DNA of 64,000 bases. Origin: Neptunomonas antarctica. GTDB lineage: Bacteria; Pseudomonadota; Gammaproteobacteria; Pseudomonadales; Balneatricaceae. Made by a program: the position numbers and the translations under genes. The DNA lies in contig NZ_LJSI01000036.1 in the NCBI RefSeq assembly GCF_001305295.1, positions 52,892 to 116,891 of the forward strand, read 5' to 3'. A model generated the notes under the pieces. The model made no database searches. It was not told the DNA's origin and saw nothing but the letters and a program-made list of their open reading frames with translations. Numbering within the stretch: the first letter of the stretch is position 1; each line of letters begins with the position of its first letter. Below, piece by piece: positions 44,234-54,163 of the stretch.

Positions 44234-45079
44234 TTAATGCGCCTGGTTAGAAGATTTTATTTTTTCTATAACAAAATCTGCAAATAACTGATGGGCTCTT
44301 GTCATAAGGTGCCATTCATCCCACCAAAGGTATTTTTCTGGAGAAGGGAATTCTTTTGTACCCAGCCATTTTTCAGTTTTGTTTGTAAAAACATATCCCA
44401 TTTCATCATCTGAAATTTTATTGAAAAGATCATCCGAGTTGATGTAGTAAACAGTTACTTCGGGATTATTTTTTATAAAGCTATCTTTATTATCTACTAC
44501 GAGATTTTTTAAATTATTATTCAGGCTCTTTTTGAATTCTGTCAGAGGGGTTCGATAGCTGGCATAATCACCTTTAAGATATCCAGGAGAGATGACTGCA
44601 GTATATTGATTTGCCAGCACAATATGTCTGGCACCTAATTTTTTAAGTTTCTCCATTGCGGTTACTATATTTTGTGCGCTCACAGCTACGTCTTTTTTCT
44701 TTCCCCAAAAGTCGTTCCCACCAATATAGATTGTATACAGTACTTTTGAAATGTCTTCCTGGCCAATTTCTTTTTCATACTGGTCTATCTGCCATAATAG
44801 GCCACTCCAGCCTATTTTTTCCCAGTTCGCTTGGTTTGTCATAGCGCCGCCCCAGGCATGACTTTTCACTGGAACAGGTCCGCCAGGCAGAGAATGTGCT
44901 AAATATTCAACCCATACGTAGCCATTGGTATAGGGCTGAAAACCTGCGCCGTCTTGAAATCCGTTATCACTTACACTGTCGCCAAATGCTACTACTTTAC
45001 TAAAATTTTCAATGCTAAATACTTGAGTGGAAAATAAAACAATAAGAGCAGTTGAAAGAAATATAAATTTTTTACGCAT
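44234..45079 (-). CDS. SGNH/GDSL hydrolase, exported
   Basis: 281 residues with signal peptide ending VFSIE. Catalytic blocks: VVAFGDSVSDNG (nucleophile Ser), GGAMTNQANW (block II Gly), YIGGNDFWG (block III Asn) and YLWWDEWHLMTRAHQLFAD (Asp-x-x-His). A secreted esterase/lipase or acyltransferase of the thermolabile-haemolysin-like type; full length. AT-rich. Confidence 0.9.
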   Translation of the reverse strand: MRKKFIFLSTALIVLFSTQVFSIENFSKVVAFGDSVSDNGFQDGAGFQPYTNGYVWVEYLAHSLPGGPVPVKSHAWGGAMTNQANWEKIGWSGLLWQIDQYEKEIGQEDISKVLYTIYIGGNDFWGKKKDVAVSAQNIVTAMEKLKKLGARHIVLANQYTAVISPGYLKGDYASYRTPLTEFKKSLNNNLKNLVVDNKDSFIKNNPEVTVYYINSDDLFNKISDDEMGYVFTNKTEKWLGTKEFPSPEKYLWWDEWHLMTRAHQLFADFVIEKIKSSNQAH

Positions 45080-45469
45080 ACCATCTCCATAATTAGTAAG
45101 TTTCTAAAAAAAGCTTTATATATTAATAACCTATCAATATATTCTAATTATGAATATATTGATACTCTCGGCGTTCAGCATGCCGCTCCGACCAACCGGG
45201 GCGACCGCATCAAATTCCCGGTGCGCCAGACGGCGCTTTTTGTAAACAATCAGACTCCCATCCGCAAGTTTGCGCTTATTCTGGACGCACAAGCGCTCTC
45301 ATCCAACTAACACACAGAGACAGCGAAATCTCCGCTCGATGCAAAACAAACCTGGCGATTCGTCCCGCGCTGAATGATATGCTGTGGAATACTTGTTTTT
45401 ATACTGACCCCAGATGTGAACTGTGCATATTCTGGACAAGGATGAAAAGTGGCCCGACAGCGCCGAGCC
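45080..45469. other. Gap with an unidentified coding remnant
   Basis: Base composition changes from AT-rich to GC-richer near 45165. On the plus strand 45170-45310 a frame reads HAAPTNRGDRIKFPVRQTAL followed by FVNNQTPIRKFALILDA and a stop, without a start codon; protein-like but not recognised. Probably the left end of the decayed segment that continues with the amidase. Confidence 0.5.
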
Positions 45470-46143
45470 TTAGGGGGCTTTCTGTTTACATTTGCTGCCA
45501 GTTTCCACCTGCCTCAAAAGCGGCGGCTGCCGGATAGATGGTGCTTTCCGCGTAGTGGCACCGACCAGCATCATGCCCACGGGGAGACCGTCTACCATAC
45601 TGCAGGGAACGGACATGGCGGGATTGCCGGTTATGTTCAGTGGTGCAGTTTTACCAATCATTTAAAATGCACGGGTGATGTACTCAGCGACAGAGCAGTC
45701 AGTCTTAGGTAACGGCTGCGCCAGGATGGGGACGGTTGGCATAATCAGCAGATCGTAATCGTCTAATGCCTTGTCATAACCAGCTCGTGCCTTCCGAGCC
45801 AGGTTCTGTGCCTTGTCGTAATAGCGTCCGTGGTATTGGTCCAGGCCGTATTGGCCGACAAACATGCATACTTTAAGCGACGGTGAAAGCTCGTCAGTAC
45901 GATTGAGCCAGTCGGAAAACTTGTTCATCAAGCCGACATTGTAGAGCCCTTCCCAGTTTTACCCCATGCCATTACCGTGCATCATTTGGCCGTGAGTCCC
46001 TCGCAGCCAATAGGGGACCAGAGTGCGCCTGCTAGACTATGTTCTGGCACTGAAACCTCACTGACGATGGCTCCCTGAGTTTCTAGACGGGTGATCGCTT
46101 CGCGCACCTTGGCTGCTACCCGCTTATCCATGTTGGGTAGCTG
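45470..46143 (-). pseudogene. Amidase (amidase-signature family) remnant
   Basis: One continuous minus-strand frame interrupted by two TAA stops. From 46143: [20 protein letters not shown], then [22 protein letters not shown], [17 protein letters not shown] ... [15 protein letters not shown] ... AF-stop, then [20 protein letters not shown] and MMLVGA. This covers the C-terminal half of an amidase (the P-T-P and NxTGxPAxSxP motifs are clear). The catalytic Ser-Ser-Lys half is missing. The break at 46143 coincides with the start of the LysR remnant. Confidence 0.85.
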
Positions 46144-46146
46144 AAA

Positions 46147-46734
46147 CCACAAAATTTACTGGCTCAGGTGCTGTCCGTTTTCTCGCAACGCTATTCGATG
46201 ACGCGTGTCGAGCTCCATGAGTCAGTACTTTCAGGAACCGAAGAGTTGATGCTGGCGGGTAAAATCGATTTAGGCATTACACCTTGTTCTATAGATAGTA
46301 CGTTAGGTGGAAGCTTAATGAACATTGAGTTTGTTGCAGTTGCACGTCCTGACCATCTGCTGCATCGCATTGACCATCTGCTGACCCCGGATGATTTGCA
46401 GCTGCATCGACAAATCGTTGTGCGTGATTCGGCTCACACGCTATCGATGAATGTCGGCTGGCTGGGCGCAGAAGAGCGCTGGACGGCATCCAATCTAATG
46501 ACATCCGTTACATGGGTGGTGCAAGGCTTAGGCTATGCCTGGTTGCCGCTATCGGTAATAGAACCGTTTTTAAAAAATGGAAGTTTAAAAGCACTCAATA
46601 TGAGAGTTGGGGCGCAGCGATCTATGAGCTTTCGCCTTTACCACGTCGATGTTGATGGCGCAGGCCCTGCTACGCTTTATTTAGCCGAACTACTACGTCG
46701 GGGCTGCTGTGATACTGCCCTACAGCATCTGTAG
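46147..46734 (+). pseudogene. LysR regulator lacking its DNA-binding domain
   Basis: About 195 codons of LysR effector-binding domain: [67 protein letters not shown]. The N-terminal helix-turn-helix and linker (about 95 residues) are absent; the frame opens directly at the amidase break point. An ATG at 46168 is internal. It cannot act as a regulator in this form. Confidence 0.87.
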
Positions 46735-47163
46735 TATTAGCTTTGCGGCTGCATCGGAAAGTTTTACACTTTTAAAGGCACAATGAAGAAAATTATCAGA
46801 AAAAGGCCGAAATTTGATGACAAATACGGATGTGTCCGCTATCCGCTATCTCAGCATCCACAGCACCTAATGTAATGAATTTCACATTAGGGTTTGAACG
46901 CACAACTGGAAAAATAATACTGATTGTTATCTGAGCGGCATGTTTATTGATTTTCAGATCGACAGTCCCAAAGAAATGGCCATCTCATTTGAGGTAGCTT
47001 TGTTATTTCGGAAATAGAGGGTAGTATAATGTCCCCATATATTCTGATGACAAGCGGTTAAAATAATATTATTTTAATTCTAACGGTAACATTATAAGCT
47101 CAATTCTCTAGTAGTTTTTTTATTAGAAAGATATATAAATCATAGCGAAAAATAGAGATCAAC
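46735..47163. other. Non-coding gap upstream of the PEP-CTERM gene
   Basis: About 430 bases, increasingly AT-rich. A short dyad CTAATGTgaaTGaatttCACATTAG is at 46868-46892. No gene or clear promoter seen. Confidence 0.5.
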
Positions 47164-48285
47164 ATGTTAAATAATAAACATTCACTCATGGCAATAGCTA
47201 TTTTATCGTCAGCATTAGTAATACCAAATGCGTATGCGACAACTATTGATTTAAGCTACAACGACCCGACACAATTTGCTGATGCAAAAGGCCAGCAGGC
47301 TCTGGCAGGATTTGAAGAAGCTGCCAGTTTTTGGGAAAGCATGTTTTCAGATTCAGTAAATATTAACGTAAATATTGGCTTTGCCGCGCTTGGCCAAAAC
47401 ATTATTGGCTCTACGGGTTCAGCCTTATCGTTGTTTTTATATGAAGATGTTGCTTTAGCGTTGATTAATGACGTGAGTTCATTGACTGATGTTTCAGCAG
47501 TCAATAACTTATCATGTGATAGGTCACAAGCCAATGCTGCAGCGGCTAATGGCGTTTGTGCGTTAAAATTTCTAGACCAGGAGGAAGATACAGCGTCACC
47601 AGGTTTAGACGCAGATGGTACTCCGGATAATATTGGAATAGGAATGACACAAGCCAATGCCAAGGCTCTTGGTTTTACAGAAAATGGATCTGGAGCTGTA
47701 TTTGATGCAATAGATGCCAGTATTAACTTTAGCTCAAATTTTTCTTTTGACTTTGATAGCTCTGACGGCATTAGCAGCGATAAAATAGATTTTGTTGCTG
47801 TTGCCATTCATGAGATTGGACATGCACTAGGCTTTACCAGCGGCGTTGATATTTATGATTATTATTATAATGAAGTCAATTCCGTTGACCTTGACCCATA
47901 TACGAATGCAACAACCCTGGACTTATTTCGTTATTCTGGTGAAAGTTTAGCGCAAGGCGTCGATGTTTTAGATTGGCGTCCGGGTGCCGATGCATACTTT
48001 TCAGTTGACGGCGGAGCGACTAATATCGCACCATTTTCGACCGGTTCATTTGGCGGCGACGGTTTCCAGGCCAGTCATTTTAAAGACAATTTAGATATTG
48101 GGATTATGGATCCAACAATCCGCTTTGGTGAATTTGGCACAATATCTACTATCGACATGCTGGCGTTTGACGCTATTGGTTGGGATTTGAAGACGGCGAC
48201 AAGTGTTCCAGAACCTACCTCACTTGCATTACTTGTATTAGGGTTGGCCGGAGTTGGTCTTTCGAGAAAAAATAAAGCGGCATAA
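47164..48285 (+). CDS. PEP-CTERM anchored zinc metalloprotease
   Basis: 373 residues: signal peptide to NAYAT, catalytic domain with the zinc motif HEIGHALGF (His216, Glu217, His220), a downstream MDP (IMDPTI) possibly the Met-turn, and a C-terminal PEP-CTERM sorting tail (VPEPTSLALLVLGLAGVG followed by SRKNKAA). Fits the NF038122-type metalloprotease group. Such proteins need an exosortase (XrtA-type) to be processed; none is in the window. Intact frame in otherwise decayed surroundings. Confidence 0.9.
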   Translation: MLNNKHSLMAIAILSSALVIPNAYATTIDLSYNDPTQFADAKGQQALAGFEEAASFWESMFSDSVNINVNIGFAALGQNIIGSTGSALSLFLYEDVALALINDVSSLTDVSAVNNLSCDRSQANAAAANGVCALKFLDQEEDTASPGLDADGTPDNIGIGMTQANAKALGFTENGSGAVFDAIDASINFSSNFSFDFDSSDGISSDKIDFVAVAIHEIGHALGFTSGVDIYDYYYNEVNSVDLDPYTNATTLDLFRYSGESLAQGVDVLDWRPGADAYFSVDGGATNIAPFSTGSFGGDGFQASHFKDNLDIGIMDPTIRFGEFGTISTIDMLAFDAIGWDLKTATSVPEPTSLALLVLGLAGVGLSRKNKAA

Positions 48286-49668
48286 TTTAAAAATAAGTGT
48301 TTAATAACAGTCATGTAGATGGTTTTTCTTGCCTTTTTATTTTTTTAATACGTTGAGTTTTTTGTGGTCGATTGTTGTATTTAAAGGCTATTATTTTATG
48401 GGTTAATTCAATAATAATTGACTTGTGATGGTGGGAAATAGAAAGATAGGGGTGATGAAGGAATGCAGAGCCCTATATTATACTATGAGCGAAATAAGTG
48501 ATTACTTTGGTGTTAGTTATTCGACGGGAAATTGAATAACTAGAAAAATTGCAAGATGCAAGAACAATCCTTTTTACTTTCCTGATACTTATGTAAATTG
48601 AGATTTAGTTATTTTATGATGACACATAAGTATTGAATCTGATATTGAAGAAAATTTAGAAATTATAGATTGAAAAATAATTATTTCCTGGGCAGCTTAA
48701 GATGATTTAAGCGTTTCTTTATGGCTTATCATCATTAATTAAAATATTGACTTAGGTCTGATTGTCTGAAATTAAAGTGTTAGCGTGCGTTATTGAGTGG
48801 AAACTAAATGAGACTTGATTGTTTGAACAGGACATGTAACCATAGATTGATAAATAATATGAAATTATATGCTACAAAAAATAATGTCAAAATTAAGGAT
48901 TCAAAAAATATCTACAAGTTTTTTGAAAAAGTAAATTCAGATAAATATAAGAATATATATTATTATTTACCTGAAACTATTTAATGTTAAGCGTAGCTCC
49001 ATTGTTTTATATACTATATTTCATATTTATAAATAGGTTTTTCAACGTTTCAGATTATCATTTGTGGTAATCATTAGAAATAAAAATGAAGAGGTTTTCT
49101 ATATTGATTATTTTCAGTAATCTTATTATAAGTGCTCATATTTATACTTTTCATTAGTGTTGTTTCTATATAATTATCATTATTTTCCTATTTATATACA
49201 TATTTAGTTTCTATATTTAATAGTTTTTACTGGACTCAAAAGGGCACTGGACTCAAAAGGGCATTTGTTCTGCCTATACTTGTGTGACGCCCTTTGAGTG
49301 CAAAGACTTTAAAAGATCATCTTTAGCTTAGATCACCAGTCACCATTGAAGACTTACCACCTTCCGCATTACCCATAACCACAAGGCCCCAGTCACTGCC
49401 TTTCGCACCGGTTATACGGCTGAACATGACAATCAGAATTTTTTGGCAGTGATGCGCTGATTGAGTCCAAAGTGAACACATAGCGTCTATGGGTTGGTCT
49501 TGTCCCAAAAGGTGAAAAATTCCTTGTATAGCATGTCCATTGACTGCGAGGCAGGCTGCTCGACGTTGGCAAATTGGATGATCGCAATAAACGAAACAGG
49601 ACTTTGCCTGTAATCAAAGAAAGAAAGTAATGATTAACTACCGATAACAATACTATCCGGAGATATGA
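48286..49668. other. 1.4-kb AT-rich stretch without a convincing gene
   Basis: Very AT-rich to about 49220. A 58-codon frame at 48808-48984 (MRLDCLNRTCNHRLINNMK start) has no good ribosome site. The composition becomes normal at about 49290; minus-strand frames there (for example IIQFANVEQPASQSMDMLYK and FSRITGAKGSDWGLVVMGN) look like pieces of decayed coding DNA in different frames, not identified. Confidence 0.55.
49229..49262. repeat. 17-bp perfect tandem duplication
   Basis: ACTGGACTCAAAAGGGC at 49229-49245 and 49246-49262, at the border between the AT-rich stretch and the normal-composition DNA before the betaine transporter. Confidence 0.95.
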
Positions 49669-50598
49669 ATGAAATTTTTAAACAAACTCGCGACTGCTGC
49701 TGCAGTGAGCTCACTTGTACTTGGTGCTACTTTAGCCCAGGCAGATTCGAAAGAGCCTATTGTCATTCCCACCCATAATTGGACCAGCCAAATCACTATG
49801 GCGTACGTTATCGGTGGTATTTTTGAAAGCATTGGCGATAATGTTTCTTACGTACCTGCTGATAGCCAAGCGGTTTACGAGTCAATTCGTAACGGTGACG
49901 TCACTATTTCTCACGAAATATGGCAGTCTACTTTTGGTAAGTCTTTTAACAACGCTTTAGACGCTGGCGGCATCATTGATGTGGGTACGCACGCGTCTGC
50001 CACTCAAGAAGAGTGGTGGTATCCTGCGTATGTTGGCGAATTATGCCCGGGCCTGCCTTCTTGGGAAGCACTAAATGATTGTGCTGATCTGTTTGCAACA
50101 GCAGGCAGTGGCGGCAAAGGTCGTTACCTGGACGGACCCATGGACTGGCATGGCCAGGAAACTCTGGACCGCATCGAAGCACTTGGCATGAACTTTACCG
50201 CTAAGTTTGCAGGGTCTTCTGGTGCACTTTGGGCTGAGTTAGAGTCAGCCGCTAAAGACAACCGTGCCGTCGTGGTATTTAACTGGTCACCTAACTTCAC
50301 TGATGCCGGTACCGGTGGCAGCTTCGTGGAATTTCCCGCGTATAGTGATGGTTGTAAGAAGGCAGATGGCGGTGATGGTAAGTGTGGTTCTCCACCTGCA
50401 GGTTGGTTGAAAAAGGCTGCTTACTATCAAATGCCTAAAAAATGGCCAACAGCTTACAAAATATTCAATAACATCTCCTTCACTAAAAGCGATATCGGCA
50501 ACATGGCTGCATTGGTTGACATCGATGGCATGAGCCATGAAGAAGCCGCTGTTAAATGGCTGAAGGACAACGAAGTTACCTGGAAAGCCTGGCTATAA
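49669..50598 (+). CDS. Glycine-betaine/proline-type ABC transporter substrate-binding protein
   Basis: 309 residues, signal peptide MKFLNKLATAAAVSSLVLGATLAQA. OpuAC-family binding protein: PIVIPTHNWTSQITMAYVIGGIFESIG at the N-terminus, HEIWQSTFG, and several tryptophans (WWYP, WHGQE, FNWSPN, WLKDNEVTWKAW) suited to an aromatic cage for a quaternary amine. A cysteine pair near 230-245 may form a disulfide. Precedes the ATPase by 153 bases. Substrate among betaine, choline, proline-betaine is not decided. Confidence 0.92.
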   Translation: MKFLNKLATAAAVSSLVLGATLAQADSKEPIVIPTHNWTSQITMAYVIGGIFESIGDNVSYVPADSQAVYESIRNGDVTISHEIWQSTFGKSFNNALDAGGIIDVGTHASATQEEWWYPAYVGELCPGLPSWEALNDCADLFATAGSGGKGRYLDGPMDWHGQETLDRIEALGMNFTAKFAGSSGALWAELESAAKDNRAVVVFNWSPNFTDAGTGGSFVEFPAYSDGCKKADGGDGKCGSPPAGWLKKAAYYQMPKKWPTAYKIFNNISFTKSDIGNMAALVDIDGMSHEEAAVKWLKDNEVTWKAWL

Positions 50599-50751
50599 GC
50601 TAAGCCCTCTAACCTGAGTGCGCTGCATTCAGGTTAGGTCTTGTGGTTCGCTATTCAATAACAAAAACGATTGCGCTTGTTAGTCCGACAGTTCCATTGA
50701 TTCAGTGCCAATAAACACATTGTTTTAGTACCTTTTTACAGGAATTTAATT

Positions 50752-51804
50752 ATGTCAACACCACCTCAGCCGGTTATTAAGTGCGAGTCTGTCTATAAGA
50801 TTTTTGGCGACAACGCTGTGAAAATGTTGGAACAGTCAGGCGGGAAAATAGAAACAGCAGCGTTACTTGAAGCGGGATGTGTGATTGGTGTTAACAATGC
50901 CTCTTTTGAAGTGCACAAAGGTGAAATGCTGGTCATCATGGGCCTGTCAGGCTCTGGCAAATCAACCCTTTTGCGCTGTATTTCGCGCCTGATCGACACT
51001 ACTGCAGGCGATATCTTTATTGATGGTGAAGACCTGCTTGCCATGAATGCAAAAGAACTCATCAATATTCGTCGTAACAAAATGGGCATGGTATTCCAAA
51101 GTTTTGCCCTCCAGCCTCACAAAACAGTATTAGAAAATATTGCTTTCCCATTAGAAGTCAAAGGTATCAGCACCACTGATAGCATGGATCGTGCGATGGA
51201 GATGGTAAATCTGGTAGAGCTTACCGGTCGTGAAAATGACTTCCCACACCAACTCTCCGGGGGACAGCAACAACGTGTCGGCATTGCTCGCTCATTGGCG
51301 GTGGAGCCTGATATTTGGTTCCTTGATGAGCCATTCTCAGCGCTGGATCCTTTGATTCGCAAGGAAATGCAAGACGAGTTCTTACGTTTACAAAGTGTAT
51401 TAAATAAAACCATCTTATTTGTGACTCACGACTTTGATGAAGCGTTGCGCCTTGCCGACCGCATCGCCATTATGAAAGACGGCGTCATCGTGCAAATTGA
51501 TACCCCAGCCAACATCGTACTCAACCCGGCCACTGAATACGTCGCCAAATTCACACGTGAAGTGCCACGCGAGCGTGTACTCTCTTGCCAAAATATCATG
51601 GAAAAATATGACGCTTCTGCAAAGGTGAGTGACATCACTGTATCTACTGATGCGATTATCGAAACCGTAGCAGAAGCGGTGCTAACCGAGCAGCAGCCAG
51701 TAGCTGTCACTGATGACGAAGGCAAGATTGTGGGCGTTTTAAACAGCAAAACCATAATACACGTCTTGTTTGGTGAAGCTAGCAGCATGCCAGTTAATAA
51801 CTAA
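50752..51804 (+). CDS. proV: Glycine-betaine/proline-type ABC transporter ATP-binding protein
   Basis: 350 residues. ProV-type N-terminus (CESVYKIFGDNAVKMLEQ), Walker A GLSGSGKSTLLR, Q-loop MVFQSFALQPHKTVLENIAF, signature LSGGQQQRVGIARSLA, Walker B IWFLDEPFSALDPLIR and VTHDFDEALRLADRI. The C-terminal regulatory region is shortened to about one CBS-like half (SDITVSTDAIIETVAEAVL ... VGVLNSKTI). Acts with the double permease 17 bases downstream. Confidence 0.95.
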   Translation: MSTPPQPVIKCESVYKIFGDNAVKMLEQSGGKIETAALLEAGCVIGVNNASFEVHKGEMLVIMGLSGSGKSTLLRCISRLIDTTAGDIFIDGEDLLAMNAKELINIRRNKMGMVFQSFALQPHKTVLENIAFPLEVKGISTTDSMDRAMEMVNLVELTGRENDFPHQLSGGQQQRVGIARSLAVEPDIWFLDEPFSALDPLIRKEMQDEFLRLQSVLNKTILFVTHDFDEALRLADRIAIMKDGVIVQIDTPANIVLNPATEYVAKFTREVPRERVLSCQNIMEKYDASAKVSDITVSTDAIIETVAEAVLTEQQPVAVTDDEGKIVGVLNSKTIIHVLFGEASSMPVNN

Positions 51805-51821
51805 GTCGTGAGCCAAATTTA

Positions 51822-53882
51822 ATGCACTATTTTACCGAACACAAATGGATTCAGTTTGCTGCCTTATTTGCGGTGTTCTTTGTCCTTGTAATGGCCATCG
51901 ATCCAGCCACAGGTGGCAACTTTTGGCGCCTGCAAGAGACCAGCTTTTGGCTGTTACCTGACGTTGTTAACGACGGACTTAAGTTCCTCATCGATGACTG
52001 GTGGGTCGTAGAAACTTACGATGCGGAGTTAGACCTCACCGAAGAATCGACCATGATGAAAGAATTTACGCGCGGCCTGTCTGGCGTGCTTCTTTTTAGC
52101 ATTAATTTGATTCGTGAGCTGTTATTAGGTGGCGTTAAAACCGTTGTGGCCTTTACCAGTTGGGATTTTATTAGCGAGCACGAGTGGGCCCGAATTCCTG
52201 CACTACCATGGCCAGCAGTTGCTGCCGGCACATTTTTGCTAGGCCATTATCTTGGTGGTCGTAATCTGGCTATTTTAGCGGGCACCAGCACCATTTACAT
52301 CGCTGTATTTGGTCAGTGGACACCCGCTATGCAAACCTTATCCTTTGTTTTAGTGACGGTGCCCTTATCTGTTTTTCTGGGATTAACATTAGGCGTCATT
52401 GCCTTTAAGAACAAAACCTTCGAGTCCATCCTGGCGCCGCTGTTAAACGTGGCTCAATCTATGCCTCATTTCTCTTACTTAATTCCAGTGGTGGTGTTCT
52501 TTGGTATTGGTGACCATGCGGGTGCTGTTTCAACGATTATTTTTGCCACGCCTCCCATGATCCGCTTAACCATTTTAGGCCTTAAGAAAGTCTCTCCAGA
52601 GGTGTTGGAGGCTGGCATGATGAGTGGATGCAACCCTCGTCAACTGATGTTTAGAGTGCTCATCCCTACCGCACGACATGACATTTTGATCGGTGTGAAC
52701 CAGGTCATCATGCAGTGTTTAGCTATGGCCGTCATCGCCTCTTTTATTGGAGCAAAAGGTCTGGGCTACGACTTACTGGTGTCATTGAACATGCTCAAAA
52801 TAGGCCAGGCCCTCGAATTAGGTGTGTCTATTGTATTGATTGCTGTGGTTTTGGATAAATTATCCCTGGCCTGGGCTAACAAGCAGGTTGATTACTTTGC
52901 TAACTTGCCATTCCACTTGCGCAATAAATATTCGCTAACTTTCTTAGGTATTTTAATTTTCACCTCTGTTATTGCCTATGTTGCGTCGATGTTCTTCCCG
53001 GACAAGGCTAACTACCTCTACTTCATTCATGAATCGCAAGGGCTCACTACTGAAAAATTCTGGGACTTTATCGTTGATTGGATTATCACCAATACTTACC
53101 ACAGCGTGCAAAGCTTCAATTTTTTCATGACCACCTCAATTTTGATGCCCATGAAAGAGGCTTATTTATCGATGCCAGTCGCTGCGACCTTATTATTGGT
53201 TGCAGGCACGGGTTATATTGTAGGTGGCCTTCGTTCTGCCCTTGTTGTGACAGCCTTCATCGCTTTTATTGCGTTAACGCCGTGGTGGGACCGCGCCCTC
53301 ATTACCGCCTACATGACAACCTTCGCCGTCATCATTTCCGTTATTATTGGTTGTAGTGTCGGTATTTTATGTTCTCGAAGCCCTCGGGCCACTAAAGTTA
53401 TATTACTGGTGTGTGACACCTTGCAGACATTCCCATCATTCGTCTATTTAATTCCAGTCATTATGTTGTTTGGTGTGAGTGATTTGTCAGTGCTGATTGC
53501 GGTGATCGTATACGCCACCATTCCTGCCACACGTTACACCGTCGAAGGCTTGAGTAAGGTGCCTCAAACCTTGCAGGATGCAGGCTCCATGTCAGGGGTT
53601 AATCGCACACAGCGTTTATTAAAAATTGAACTACCTTTGGCGTTCCCGCACATCATGTTAGGCATTAACCAAACCGTTATATTCTCTTTGTTTATGGTTA
53701 TCATCGGGGCCTTTATCGGTACCGACGACCTAGGTCAGCTCATCATGCTGTCTTTGTCTGAAGCTAACGGTATGGGGCAGGGCATTGTGCTCGGTTTATG
53801 CGTTGCATTTATCGGCCTGGCGGTAGACCATTTGATCCATACGTGGGCAGAGCAGCGTAAGAAGGTGTTAGGGGTCGCTTAA
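51822..53882 (+). CDS. proW: Glycine-betaine/proline-type ABC transporter double permease
   Basis: 686 residues, about twice normal ProW length. Two permease units: the first EAA-type loop reads EAGMMSGCNPRQLMFRVLIP (about 265-284), the second DAGSMSGVNRTQRLLKIELP (about 584-603), each followed by the GVNQ/GINQ helix. It is therefore a fused homologous pair that would form the transport channel from one chain with the ProV ATPase. Hydrophilic linker region around 360-420. Intact frame. Known in some marine bacteria but unlike the E. coli homodimer. Confidence 0.93.
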   Translation: MHYFTEHKWIQFAALFAVFFVLVMAIDPATGGNFWRLQETSFWLLPDVVNDGLKFLIDDWWVVETYDAELDLTEESTMMKEFTRGLSGVLLFSINLIRELLLGGVKTVVAFTSWDFISEHEWARIPALPWPAVAAGTFLLGHYLGGRNLAILAGTSTIYIAVFGQWTPAMQTLSFVLVTVPLSVFLGLTLGVIAFKNKTFESILAPLLNVAQSMPHFSYLIPVVVFFGIGDHAGAVSTIIFATPPMIRLTILGLKKVSPEVLEAGMMSGCNPRQLMFRVLIPTARHDILIGVNQVIMQCLAMAVIASFIGAKGLGYDLLVSLNMLKIGQALELGVSIVLIAVVLDKLSLAWANKQVDYFANLPFHLRNKYSLTFLGILIFTSVIAYVASMFFPDKANYLYFIHESQGLTTEKFWDFIVDWIITNTYHSVQSFNFFMTTSILMPMKEAYLSMPVAATLLLVAGTGYIVGGLRSALVVTAFIAFIALTPWWDRALITAYMTTFAVIISVIIGCSVGILCSRSPRATKVILLVCDTLQTFPSFVYLIPVIMLFGVSDLSVLIAVIVYATIPATRYTVEGLSKVPQTLQDAGSMSGVNRTQRLLKIELPLAFPHIMLGINQTVIFSLFMVIIGAFIGTDDLGQLIMLSLSEANGMGQGIVLGLCVAFIGLAVDHLIHTWAEQRKKVLGVA

Positions 53883-54163
53883 GAGGTAAGTGATCTTCGT
53901 CTATGTGCTAATTGCCCGGGTCTCCGTACCCAAGGCCGTTGTAGCCATCAGGCACTAGTCTAAACCTTGCCTCTTCACGATCATGAGGTGACGGTATCTT
54001 CGATATCTAAAAGTCCGGAACTCGATTAAATGAGCAAGAATAATGAACTTATCAGCGTTTATTTAATCTTTAAATCAAGATCTGCCAGACTCTTGATCTA
54101 ATGGCGAAAAGGCTCTTAATGACGAGTGCTTTCAGGTCATCATCATTATGGAATAAATAGTAA

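Noticed and set aside
45170..45310. Frame HAAPTNRGDRIKFPV as a transposase fragment
   Set aside because: Protein-like but I could not match it to any transposase; listed only as an unidentified remnant.
48808..48984. 58-codon ORF in the AT-rich interval
   Set aside because: Lys/Asn/Tyr-rich composition simply reflects AT-rich DNA; no ribosome site and no recognisable family.
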